Shown: piece after piece, positions 8,764-16,717 of the stretch
Layout of the letters: the number at the start of each line of letters is the position of its first letter
Numbering within the stretch: the stretch's first letter is position 1
Source: Dictyobacter arantiisoli
Lineage (GTDB): Bacteria > Chloroflexota > Ktedonobacteria > Ktedonobacterales > Ktedonobacteraceae
Direction: 5' to 3'
Assembly (NCBI RefSeq): GCF_008326305.1
Contig: NZ_BIXY01000017.1
Coordinates: forward strand, 1 to 64,000
Length of the DNA stretch: 64,000 nucleotides
The notes under the pieces: generated by a model
What the model was told of the DNA's origin: nothing
Seen by the model: only the letters and a program-made list of their open reading frames with translations
Databases searched by the model: none
Position numbers and translations under genes: made by a program

Positions 8764-9124
8764 GAAGAGATGCCCATCAAGCAAGCTTGATGGGCGAAGG
8801 ACAAAGATCGGCTGCTTACGAATCAAGAGGAGCCTCTTCACTTTCTTCTTCCAGCCACAAAGGAAAAGGGCAGGGAAGCCTCAAGTTTTTCTAGAAGCTT
8901 GAGGCGTGGGTGTGGGGGGGAAGGTACAGGCGATGCAAGTTTTACAAGCCACAGATCTGAGTCAAGCTGTTGTGTAGCGCTACCCCTAATATGCTGGCGA
9001 ATATCATGAACCACCTGTAGACGACCCCAATGCTGAAACGGATAGTACTTCTGTTGCTTTTCTTTCCATCTTCTGTCAGAAAAGTGAGAATACTAGGGAG
9101 ACGGAAATTAAAAGAGGAGGCATA
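8764..9124. other. Intergenic region upstream of the DUF4132 operon
   Basis: No convincing gene. It holds a perfect hairpin (GCCCATCAAGC at 8772-8782, AA loop, complement at 8785-8795) and a second weaker inverted repeat near 8876-8904. A good ribosome-binding site (AGAGGAGG) precedes the gene at 9125. No clear sigma70 promoter was found. Confidence 0.5.
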
Positions 9125-9505
9125 ATGCCAACCATTACACTTCAGGACGCCTCGCTACAGGGTCAGCAACAATCACCCTGGCAGATGGATATATTCGAGG
9201 AACAGAGCACGCTGCGCGAAATTCTGCGGAGCCGGATCTATCAAGAAGTGAGCGAATATAACGCGCAAAAACGTAGCCAGTCGCTCTGTCTGATCACTCT
9301 CATGCCTGTTGACCCCCCACAGGCTGATGCGGCCCCACCTGTAGACTGGCAAACCCATTATGAACGGGCTATAGAGGCATTTAAGAAAAGACGCTATCTT
9401 GTGCTGATCAATGGGCGGCAAATGACAAAACTTGATGCGCCTGTTCACCTCACAGATCAGACGACTATCACATTTTTGAAATTAATTCCCCTTATTGGAG
9501 GATAA
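9125..9505 (+). CDS. Small beta-grasp (ThiS/ubiquitin-like) protein with C-terminal Gly-Gly
   Basis: A 126-residue acidic-to-neutral cytosolic protein of no named family that I can assign. The N-terminal half has a strand, then a helix-like STLREILRSRIYQEVSEYNA. The C-terminal half reads YLVLINGRQMTKLDAPVHLTDQTTITFLKLIPLIGG, which follows the plan of ThiS/MoaD and other beta-grasp proteins (LINGR, a hydrophobic strand, then F-hydrophobic-P-L-x-GG) and ends exactly in Gly-Gly. AGAGGAGG precedes ATG 9125. Only two bases separate its stop from the DUF4132 gene, and the GGAGG encoding the final glycines is also that gene's ribosome-binding site, so the two are tightly coupled. No E1-like activating enzyme or JAMM protease is nearby, so a conjugation or sulfur-carrier role is speculation. 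Confidence 0.75.
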   Translation: MPTITLQDASLQGQQQSPWQMDIFEEQSTLREILRSRIYQEVSEYNAQKRSQSLCLITLMPVDPPQADAAPPVDWQTHYERAIEAFKKRRYLVLINGRQMTKLDAPVHLTDQTTITFLKLIPLIGG

Positions 9506-9507
9506 CG

Positions 9508-12500
9508 ATGTCAATCAGCGAGCAAGAGCAGCGGCTGCCGATCCTGGCGCCCTTGCTCAAACGTCTCACCAGCAGCGCCCATCAGCCTCAAGCAGAGGAT
9601 GCGCAGGCCGTGTTTGCTGCCTACCGTCAGGAAATGGGAGATTTCACACAACCTTCGCACCAGGACTGGGACCATCCTGCCCTTGATCTGCTCCTGCAAG
9701 AGACAAATAACCAGTTAAAAGTGCAACTGGTGCGCGTGACCCTGCAAGAAATCGACCTGACGTTTGAAAGTGCAGACTGGGAGGATACTCCCTTCCGGCA
9801 GGCAATGCAGCTACTGAAGAGAGTGGGGAGAGAACCCCTCACGTATAGCAGTGACGACGTGCGGGGGCTGCTCCAGGATATCCTGAAGCATCTTTCTAGA
9901 GAAGGGTACAAAGGTCATCATCATGCAAATGCAACCAATGAACTTGTGTTCGATCTGCTGTTGCGCCTGGAACCGTTGCTCAGACAGCAAGAGTTTTTTG
10001 CGCGATGTCAGAAGGAATTGACCTCTTTGCATGCTCTGGCAGCACACTGGGGCGGTTATTATCCCTATCAGGAGGCCTATCGCGCTCGCATGATGCTGGG
10101 CAATCTGTTGTTTGCCGATAATCCGCCCGGTCTGGCCTCGCTTTTGCGTGCATATGGCAGAGGCGAGGGACCATCTCTGCAAGAGCAGGCCCAAATCTGT
10201 CTGGCGACCTATCATCAGGAACTGGACACCTATAATAATACCTCATCGCATCCGGTGACAGAAATGCTGCTTCAGGAGGCCTACCCACGTTTAAAGGTGC
10301 AACTTATCCAGGAGGCTTTGCAGGAGGCCTATGCCTGGTATGAGCCTTCTCAGCAGACGTCTCCCCCCTTTTTTCAGACCGTTTGCTTGTTAGATGTTCT
10401 CTGCACCTCGGATTTGCCGTATAACCATGAAGATGTGCGTGCTATCCTTGGCTCCTTGAGTCGTATTCTCCTGCTGCGTAGCAATGGGTATCACAGGGGA
10501 GGATATTATAAGTTTAAAGGGTATTACAGGGGAAGATTGGCCGAACATACGCTGTATACTCTCTTCAAAGCCGTGACTTCCCGGTTCACGTCGGCAGAAC
10601 TGCTGGCCCTGTTTGAGAAAGAAATCAGCCAGCTCTATGAAGCTGTTTCCCAATGTGGGTGGTCCGGGCCCTCCGATTGGGAAAATATGATATGGCTTGA
10701 GTTACGGCGTGCGCTTTTTCCTGGGAGCGCAGGGCCATTGCTGGATGTGTTGCAGGCTGCTCCCGCCCCATTTGAGAGTGAGCGTGAACTTCAGATGTTC
10801 CTTGCTGCCTATCATCAGGATCTGGCCTGTGGTACGCCTAAAGAGATCGAGCCTGCGGTCCTCAAGCTCCTCAAGCAGAAACTGACGCCGCAGGCAACGA
10901 TACGGCTGCTCTCTCTCCTGCTCCAGGAAGCACACAATCGCCAGACAATGCCTGATGCCTCCCAACAATCTCACCAGGATGAACAGGCACATTTGCTCTT
11001 CAGGACGCTGTGCAAAAAAACGTTGCCCTTCAGCCCAGAGGATATTCATACCATGTTGCAAGGTATGATAACGAGCACGCTCTTCACTAATGGGAACCGG
11101 CTCTGGAACGGGAACCGGCTCTGGCGCATCTCTCCTCTGCTGATCGATGTTTTTGCTTTCTACTTTGATCAGCCCGAAGTGGTTGAGACCTGTTATCCTG
11201 ATCTGGAAGCCATCCGCAAGCTGTTTGAAGCAGTGGAACATCCCATTGGCGACGCCGCTCATGTTCGTCGATTTCGGCTGACGTTGCAGAGCCTGCTTTT
11301 GAAGCGCGACTACCCGTTCGACTCTCCACTCCTTCCTGACGCGTGGGCGCTGCCGATTCTCGCGGAACTCAAGGCCCTCTCGACCGAGGTGCGTGATCAC
11401 TGGCTGGCGCTTTTACACCACTGTGTACGAGCCACCTCTGTCGCTCCTACCGCTCACTGGCAACAGGAGGCGCAAGGTCTGGTTGCGGCCCTGGATAGCG
11501 CTACCTTCACCAACACCCTCTATCGCTGGATCAGCTTCTTCACGCACACAAAAGGGGAACGCATGGATGGGAACAACTCGGATATTCTGCGTGGACTCCT
11601 CTGGCTCTCCATCGGGAGTAGTGACCGCGCTCAGGCCGCGCTGCTGGCCGATGTGGCAATCGAAGGCTATCACAAAATGCCAGGAGTGGGACCACGCTGC
11701 CCCAAGGCGGGGGATGCGGCGGTCATCAGCCTGGAAGGGATGCGAGGGCGGGATGCTATCGCGCAGCTAGAACGCGTCCGCCGGGCGGTCAAACAGGCTT
11801 CCTATCAGCAAAGAATCGGGAAAGCGCTTGACGCCGTGGCGCAACGCGAACAGATGACGCGCCTGGATCTGGAAGAGTTAATGATCCCCACATTCGAGCT
11901 TGAAGATGCCCAACTCCACATCGCGGTGGAGAACTGGAACGCCCATCTCACGGTGAGCGGGAGAGGAGTGCAACAGCGCTGGTTGGACCCCGCAGGAGAG
12001 CCGCAAAAGAACCTGCCAGCGGCGATGAAGCGCACCGCAAAAGAGCAACTGACGGCCCTGACCCGGCTAGTCAAGGATATCGAGCACCTGGTGACCGATC
12101 AGCGCACTCGCTTGGAGCGCCTGTTTCTCCATGAGCGGCACTGGACCCTGCAAGACTGGCGTGAGCGCTACCTGGAGCATCCCCTGCTCAGTGTGCTGGC
12201 CCGTCATCTGATCTGGCAGGTCAGCAACGGCTCACAGAGCTGGCAGATGATCTGGTATCAAGGAGCGCTGGTTGATCCTGACACGCAGCCGGTGGCGCTC
12301 CCAGAGGAGGCGCTGGTCTCGCTCTGGCACCCCCTGATGAGTACGCGCGAGGAGGTTCAGCGCTGGTGCGTCTGGCTGGAAACGCAGCGCATCACGCAAC
12401 CATTCAAGCAGGCGCACCGCGAAATCTACCCGCTCACGGATGCGGAACGGGTCAGCGGCGATCACTCACGACGTTTTGCTGGACACTACATTCGTCAACA

Positions 12501-13245
12501 TCAACTCAATGCCCTGGCGCGGGCGCGTGGCTGGACCTTTTCCTTGCACAGCAGCTTTCAAGGGTCCATCAGCGGTGATCCGGTGAGGCTAGACCTGCCG
12601 CATCTGAGTATACGAGCAGAATTTGAGGTCAACATGGCGGAGGAGGAGTTTGAGATCCCTCGCTACCTCATCACCTCGCAGGTCCGTTTTGGGCGGCTGG
12701 GGACGGGAAACCCCTATGGCTATGGCATGCAACGCCAGCCGCTGGAACAGGTGCCACCGCTGGTCTTTTCCGAGGTGATGCGCGACATTGATCTGTTTGT
12801 CAGCGTGACCAGCCTGGGGGCTGACCCCAATGGCTACAACGGCGCTGAAGAGGGAGCGCTGCAAGACTACTGGCGGCTCTACAATCAAGACGAACTCTCG
12901 CTCTCCGCGCAGGGAAGGAAACAGATTCTGGAGCGGCTGGTCCCAATGCTGGAGATGGGGGAACGCTGTACTTTTGAGGAGCGGTATCTCCGTGTCCGAG
13001 GGCATCTCTGTACCTATCGTATTCATCTGGGATCGGGCAACATTATGATGGAGCCAGGGGATCAATACCTCTGCATTGTGTATGATACAAAGGTACGCGA
13101 GGCGACCGCGGGTCAGTTCTTCCTGCCCTTTGAGGGGGATATGCTCCTGGCGCTCATTCTTTCCAAAGCCCTGCTGCTGGCAGACGATACACATATCAAG
13201 GATAAATCCATTCTCAGTCAGATTCATTCCAGGCGACGGAACTGA
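9508..13245 (+). CDS. Large DUF4132 domain protein with three N-terminal repeats
   Basis: A 1245-residue soluble protein. The C-terminal half (from about residue 640) carries DUF4132 features: AIEGYHKMPGVGPRCPKAGD, RGRDAIAQLERVRRAVKQ, a DLEELMIPTFELE segment and a conserved RRFAGHYIRQHQLNALARARGW near residue 1000. DUF4132 is also found in E. coli YehI/MolR-type proteins; its biochemical role is not known. The N-terminal half has three tandem alpha-helical repeats of about 200 residues, starting near residues 38, 234 and 434 with AYRQEM, TYHQEL and AYHQDL and each containing an LLLQE-type helix and a later (D/E)D(V/I)RxxL helix. No catalytic motif, signal peptide or membrane segment was seen. 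Translation is coupled to the Gly-Gly protein upstream. Confidence 0.82.
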   Translation: MSISEQEQRLPILAPLLKRLTSSAHQPQAEDAQAVFAAYRQEMGDFTQPSHQDWDHPALDLLLQETNNQLKVQLVRVTLQEIDLTFESADWEDTPFRQAMQLLKRVGREPLTYSSDDVRGLLQDILKHLSREGYKGHHHANATNELVFDLLLRLEPLLRQQEFFARCQKELTSLHALAAHWGGYYPYQEAYRARMMLGNLLFADNPPGLASLLRAYGRGEGPSLQEQAQICLATYHQELDTYNNTSSHPVTEMLLQEAYPRLKVQLIQEALQEAYAWYEPSQQTSPPFFQTVCLLDVLCTSDLPYNHEDVRAILGSLSRILLLRSNGYHRGGYYKFKGYYRGRLAEHTLYTLFKAVTSRFTSAELLALFEKEISQLYEAVSQCGWSGPSDWENMIWLELRRALFPGSAGPLLDVLQAAPAPFESERELQMFLAAYHQDLACGTPKEIEPAVLKLLKQKLTPQATIRLLSLLLQEAHNRQTMPDASQQSHQDEQAHLLFRTLCKKTLPFSPEDIHTMLQGMITSTLFTNGNRLWNGNRLWRISPLLIDVFAFYFDQPEVVETCYPDLEAIRKLFEAVEHPIGDAAHVRRFRLTLQSLLLKRDYPFDSPLLPDAWALPILAELKALSTEVRDHWLALLHHCVRATSVAPTAHWQQEAQGLVAALDSATFTNTLYRWISFFTHTKGERMDGNNSDILRGLLWLSIGSSDRAQAALLADVAIEGYHKMPGVGPRCPKAGDAAVISLEGMRGRDAIAQLERVRRAVKQASYQQRIGKALDAVAQREQMTRLDLEELMIPTFELEDAQLHIAVENWNAHLTVSGRGVQQRWLDPAGEPQKNLPAAMKRTAKEQLTALTRLVKDIEHLVTDQRTRLERLFLHERHWTLQDWRERYLEHPLLSVLARHLIWQVSNGSQSWQMIWYQGALVDPDTQPVALPEEALVSLWHPLMSTREEVQRWCVWLETQRITQPFKQAHREIYPLTDAERVSGDHSRRFAGHYIRQHQLNALARARGWTFSLHSSFQGSISGDPVRLDLPHLSIRAEFEVNMAEEEFEIPRYLITSQVRFGRLGTGNPYGYGMQRQPLEQVPPLVFSEVMRDIDLFVSVTSLGADPNGYNGAEEGALQDYWRLYNQDELSLSAQGRKQILERLVPMLEMGERCTFEERYLRVRGHLCTYRIHLGSGNIMMEPGDQYLCIVYDTKVREATAGQFFLPFEGDMLLALILSKALLLADDTHIKDKSILSQIHSRRRN

Positions 13246-13361
13246 ACTACGTTGTTGACCCTACTCAGCCTATTAGCGCTACGCGTTATACACTCATTAT
13301 GCCTCTGCCCACCGTAACCTGCTAACAAAAGACCTTTACACATATGAAAGGATTAACCTGA

Positions 13362-14216
13362 ATGTCTCTCAGCACCGCATTTGAACATCACACTGCTCAG
13401 GTCGGCGATGTCACTATTCATTACGTTCGCATGGGCAATGGCGCACCCTTGGTCTTGCTCCATGGTTGGCCTCAGACATGGTTTGCGTGGCGACACATGA
13501 TTCCTCTACTTGCACAACACTATACGGTGATTGCTCCTGACTTACGTGGTTTGGGTGATTCATCAAAGCCCGTAAATGACTATGACAAGCGCACCATTGC
13601 TGAAGATGTGTATCAGCTTACTCTTCAGCTCGGCTTCGAGCACATACTGCTCGTTGGACACGATTGGGGTGGACATATTGCCTATGCCTACGCTGCGGGA
13701 CATCGTGATGGGGTTCAGCGACTCGCGATTGTTGAAAGTCTTGTCCGCAGTGGTGATACTGTGCGTGATGCAGCTCTAGGAAATGATGCCTGGTTTGCGA
13801 CGTTTCACCGTATTCCAAATTTGCCTGAAACGTTGATAAGTGGACGCGAACGTGTGTACCTCTCATGGTTTTACGAAAACCTTCCTGCCGTGAAAGGTGC
13901 AATTACTGAAGCTGACATCGACGAATACGTGCGCACCTACTCAGATCCTGGAGCCTTGCGTGCTGGATTTGAACTTTATCGAGCGCTTCCAACGGATCTC
14001 AAGAATAATGCCATGAGTGCCCAAAATCCGCTACGCATTCCCGTGTTTGCACTTGGTGGCGACAAGAGTTTGGGACCCAAGACGCGCCAGGCGCTCGAAG
14101 TCCTCGCAACGGACGTACGCGGGGGTATCATAAAGAATTGCGGTCACTTTGTCCCAGAGGAGTATCCTGATCTCCTAGCTAGTCAGCTTCTAGAGTTTTT
14201 TGCAGAGGAGCAATAA
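13362..14216 (+). CDS. Alpha/beta hydrolase, epoxide hydrolase/haloalkane dehalogenase-like
   Basis: A 284-residue alpha/beta hydrolase. HGWPQTW (residues 34-40) is the oxyanion-hole HGxP motif, GHDWGGH gives an Asp nucleophile (Asp101) as in epoxide hydrolases and dehalogenases rather than a Ser, and CGHFVPE supplies the catalytic His near residue 262. A cap region lies between. Substrate unknown. AAAGGA stands just upstream of ATG 13362. The 116-nt gap after the DUF4132 gene suggests an independent unit. It is followed after 10 nt by a broken quinone oxidoreductase gene that probably once belonged to the same operon. Confidence 0.88.
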   Translation: MSLSTAFEHHTAQVGDVTIHYVRMGNGAPLVLLHGWPQTWFAWRHMIPLLAQHYTVIAPDLRGLGDSSKPVNDYDKRTIAEDVYQLTLQLGFEHILLVGHDWGGHIAYAYAAGHRDGVQRLAIVESLVRSGDTVRDAALGNDAWFATFHRIPNLPETLISGRERVYLSWFYENLPAVKGAITEADIDEYVRTYSDPGALRAGFELYRALPTDLKNNAMSAQNPLRIPVFALGGDKSLGPKTRQALEVLATDVRGGIIKNCGHFVPEEYPDLLASQLLEFFAEEQ

Positions 14217-14226
14217 CACGAGCATC

Positions 14227-14433
14227 ATGAAAGCTATATGCGTTCATGCCTTCGGCAGACCAGAGGTTCTTTCCTACGAAGACGTTCCGCGATCCGAGGC
14301 TGGCCCTTCAGAGGTCCTTCTTCGCGTTACCAGTGCAGGCTCAACCCCGTCGATTGGAAGAGTTGAGCGCGTCTTTCCTCTACATCAGGAGCTTGCCAGG
14401 CATGTGGCAGGTGTTAAGTTTCCTCGACTTTAG
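14227..14433 (+). pseudogene. Zinc-type/quinone oxidoreductase (MDR family), N-terminal remnant
   Basis: ATG 14227 begins MKAICVHAFGRPEVLSYEDV, the usual start of medium-chain quinone oxidoreductases. After SAG the frame is broken: LNPVDWK, the expected continuation, is found in another frame. Only about 70 codons can be read before similarity fades and a stop follows; the remaining roughly 230 residues are absent. The gene is dead. It lies 10 nt after the hydrolase stop. Confidence 0.72.
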
Positions 14434-14481
14434 CGTGAAGGCCAGAATGCCACAGACGGGGACGGTCGAAAGGCTTCAGAC

Positions 14482-14520
14482 GTGCGAGCGTAACCGCGAC
14501 CCTCGCGGTTACGCTCGCAC
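14482..14520. repeat. Perfect 18-bp hairpin with 3-nt loop
   Basis: Bases 14482-14499 are fully complementary to 14503-14520 with a CCC loop (arm GTGCGAGCGTAACCGCGA). No T run follows, so it is not a standard terminator. It resembles REP-type extragenic palindromes and lies at the start of the decayed region. Confidence 0.7.
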
Positions 14521-14593
14521 AGAAGCACAGCGACACCGGGAGCCAGTGCTGCGAGAGCCGATCCTACCGTTTCATTTTTCTCTTCGCATTACC

Positions 14594-14775
14594 TGAGAAC
14601 AGTAGGACCCAGCACCTCTTCGCACCACACCCGGAAACTGGTTGGTGCGCGCTGAGCCTCCGCCGCATCTGCTTTGTAGAATCCCTCGTCCCTCGCTTTG
14701 TGCGACAGCCATATCGGCCAGACCTTGGGCCACGGCGTCACTGGCACCGAATTGCATCATGTTCGCTTTATAGGT
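14594..14775 (-). pseudogene. NmrA/NAD(P)-binding family protein, C-terminal remnant
   Basis: On the minus strand, directly after the inverted-repeat element, the frame reads TYKANMMQFGASDAVAQGLADM and then, after a frameshift, FRVWCEEVLGPTVLR before a stop. This is the kind of C-terminal tail found in NmrA-like NAD(P)-binding proteins. The N-terminal part is missing, and the fragment abuts the element at 14776-14973. The family assignment is from memory of the tail pattern and is moderate. Confidence 0.5.
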
Positions 14776-14973
14776 CCCCAAGTATTAACCATACGGGAAA
14801 CAACGATAAGGACTGAAAACCATTCATGGAGCTTTCTTGCAAGCCATTTTGCCAGTTTAGACAAGGATAAACTCATTGGTTGATCCTTTCTGGATCTGTT
14901 CTGATCCAGGAAGAAACGGGTGGACGAGCTCAAAAATCCTTATCGTTGTTTCCCGTATGGTTAATACTTGGGG
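14776..14973. mobile_element. MITE-like element with perfect 37-bp terminal inverted repeats
   Basis: Bases 14776-14812 and 14937-14973 are exact reverse complements (37 of 37 by eye) enclosing 124 nt without a gene. The total is 198 bp, a typical size for a non-autonomous element mobilised by a transposase elsewhere. It separates two minus-strand remnants, a TetR gene and an NmrA-type gene. No clear target duplication was found, which fits a deletion at its edge. Confidence 0.75.
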
Positions 14974-15400
14974 GCCAATTCGGGGAAGACCTGATTGAAA
15001 CAAGAGAAAAACCCCTTTTCGATCTTGTGGCGAAAGCGTTGCGTAAAGAGTGGATCGCCTTGCATGCCGAGCATCACACGGTAGAAGCCAGCAAACTGCT
15101 GGATGTGTTTGAGCAGGTTGATGAGACTTGATGACACTTCAGGGGGATTTGGGCCCGCTATCACCTGCTGGTCTTCGAATGACACATACATCTCATTGAG
15201 ATATTGTTCAAGCAGGTCGTATTTATCCAGATAGTGACGATAAAACGTCGAACGGTTCACCATAGCACGCTCGGTAATATCGCGTACGGTGAGGGCCGCA
15301 AAGCCTTTTTCGGCAGTACATTCGAAAAGGCATGCTGGAGCATTTTGCAGGTGCGACGAACGCGTAGATCCTCAGTTATTTCTGGGTTGTGGGCTTCTAG
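14974..15400 (-). pseudogene. TetR-family regulator, frameshifted and truncated
   Basis: Reading the minus strand, EDLRVRRTCKMLQHAFSNVL appears in one frame and EKGFAALTVRDITERAMV in another, so a frameshift near 15310 splits the first helix of a TetR DNA-binding domain. The second frame continues with NRSTFYRHYLDKYDLLEQYL (recognition helix) for about 100 residues and then runs into the 198-bp element. No start codon with a ribosome-binding site was found for the first part, and the ligand-binding C-terminus is gone. Confidence 0.75.
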
Positions 15401-15737
15401 CGCTGCAGGCGCAAGATATTCCCATCATGCCTTTCAGTATGAAGGTGCTTTTTCTTTGGATGCCTCGCTGGCTCGTAGTCATGCTTTTCCAATCGCTCTT
15501 GCAGACGCCGACTGCGGCACCTGGTATTGATAATCAATTTGATAGTGATAATCATCTGAATACAGGTGTACTTAAAGAGAGGCATGAAATGGCCAGGGAG
15601 ATGATGGCACAATTGCAGACATCGCCTCTCGCCACACCGACGCTGAGTCGTTTGATAGAGTTTTTGGAGATGCCGACTGAAGCAGGTAGGGTATGAAAAA
15701 GGGAGTGCTCAAGAAAGACTTAGCGTTGTTTTTCGTT
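15401..15737. other. Non-coding or decayed stretch
   Basis: Short frames are present on both strands but none has a recognisable family, a good ribosome-binding site or a convincing protein composition. It is probably relic DNA, like its surroundings. Confidence 0.4.
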
Positions 15738-15843
15738 CCGTTAATGATACTGTTGCTAAATTCATTTGCCCGGCTGAGATCGATGAGGAAATATACACTC
15801 ACGCTGAGCACAGAAAAACAATTTAGCAACAGTATCCGTTAAT
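15738..15843. mobile_element. Short MITE-like element with 8-bp target duplication
   Basis: ATACTGTTGCTAAATT (15747-15762) is the exact reverse complement of 15820-15835, giving an element of about 90 bp. The 8-bp sequence CCGTTAAT occurs directly on both sides (15738-15745 and 15836-15843), as expected for a target duplication. Removing the element and one duplicate joins two flanks that can be read as open frames (for example a stretch containing RLSVCQQCWEEEMKRRGNW), but I do not recognise a protein. The interior has no gene. Confidence 0.75.
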
Positions 15844-16126
15844 ACTCAAGGGCCCTCTTGGTGGGAAGACCTATCGGGGAGTTGCCTTTGCCATAAAAAC
15901 AGAGCGCGGAAGACTGAGTGTCTGTCAACAGTGTTGGGAAGAGGAGATGAAACGGCGTGGCAACTGGCGTCAGGTAGAACTCCTTCACAGGGACAAGAAA
16001 AGATCTCGGCAGAATCTCTCCGAGAGATCACATTCAAATACTGATGGTGATCAAGGCAAATAAACAGGGTGGAATACATGGCACAGCACTCTCGCTACAG
16101 ACAGGATGTCAGATCTGCCTCACACG

Positions 16127-16421
16127 TCTCTGCAATATAACAAATTACTTTATGATAGGATTTTACACGTATCCTCAGCTTACCTCCCATAGGTGCGAAC
16201 GTAAGGCTTTTCAAGCGGGATTGCAAAGGGCTCGCCGCCCTTTGCCGGGGTTTGGAGTGTCCCCAAATACCTCTTTTTCTTCTTTTCTTCGCCGCCGCAT
16301 GCGGCGGCGAGAGGGAGGTGAGAGACCGGGCCACAGCCCCAGACCTCAGGTTAAGGGTTGCACCCTTAACAATCCCGCTTACGTTCGCACCTATGGGGGG
16401 GAGACCACGGGAGGCTGACAC
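16127..16421 (-). repeat. Dispersed repeat, copy 2, carrying an internal palindromic element
   Basis: Bases 16127-16185 equal the complement of 8705-8763 without mismatch, and 16409-16421 equal the complement of 8613-8625. Between these shared ends lies the 212-bp element at 16186-16397, unlike the 79 nt in copy 1. The two copies are 7.4 kb apart in opposite orientation and could recombine to invert the DNA between them. Confidence 0.75.
16186..16397. mobile_element. 212-bp palindromic element with 20-bp terminal inverted repeats
   Basis: CCCATAGGTGCGAACGTAAG (16186-16205) is the exact reverse complement of 16378-16397. Further partial complementarity continues inward (GCGGGATTG and AAGGG blocks), and GTTAAGGGT-TGC-ACCCTTAAC forms an inner hairpin near 16350-16370. 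No coding frame inside. It looks like a MITE or large extragenic palindrome. Confidence 0.75.
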
Positions 16422-16717
16422 TCTCTGAGGATAATCTTCTCTTGCGAAGTATATATGTTTGGATCAGCTTCGTCCAGTATATGATTTCTGGTATACTGAA
16501 TGAGGTAAGGTGACAATTTGTTCATATTGATAACAATTTAGTGCAAATTTACCTGTATTATGTTATAGTAGCATGTAATCATCGCTTAAGTGTTCCTCTG
16601 CTGATCAGAAACTTCACGGCGTGACCGCCAGGCGGCTTGCTTTCTGGTTGTAATCATTCTTACGATGTGATTACAATTGCACGAGATGCAGGTTTTGAGG
16701 AATGAAGGGGATGTGTT

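Noticed and set aside
8682-8894. Small frame sharing a peptide (KLRIRVKSYHKVICYIAE) with a frame at 16095-16421
   Set aside because: The shared peptide is only the translation of the 59-bp DNA repeat; neither frame looks like a gene.
10702-11400. A 232-codon minus-strand frame in the DUF4132 gene
   Set aside because: Antisense shadow of a long intact gene; no ribosome-binding site or family resemblance.
12589-13227. A 212-codon minus-strand frame in the DUF4132 gene
   Set aside because: Shadow frame in a G+C-richer coding region; no recognisable domain.
13246-14216. Including the alpha/beta hydrolase in the DUF4132 system
   Set aside because: A 116-nt gap and a family that is widespread and self-sufficient; it fits better with the broken oxidoreductase gene behind it.
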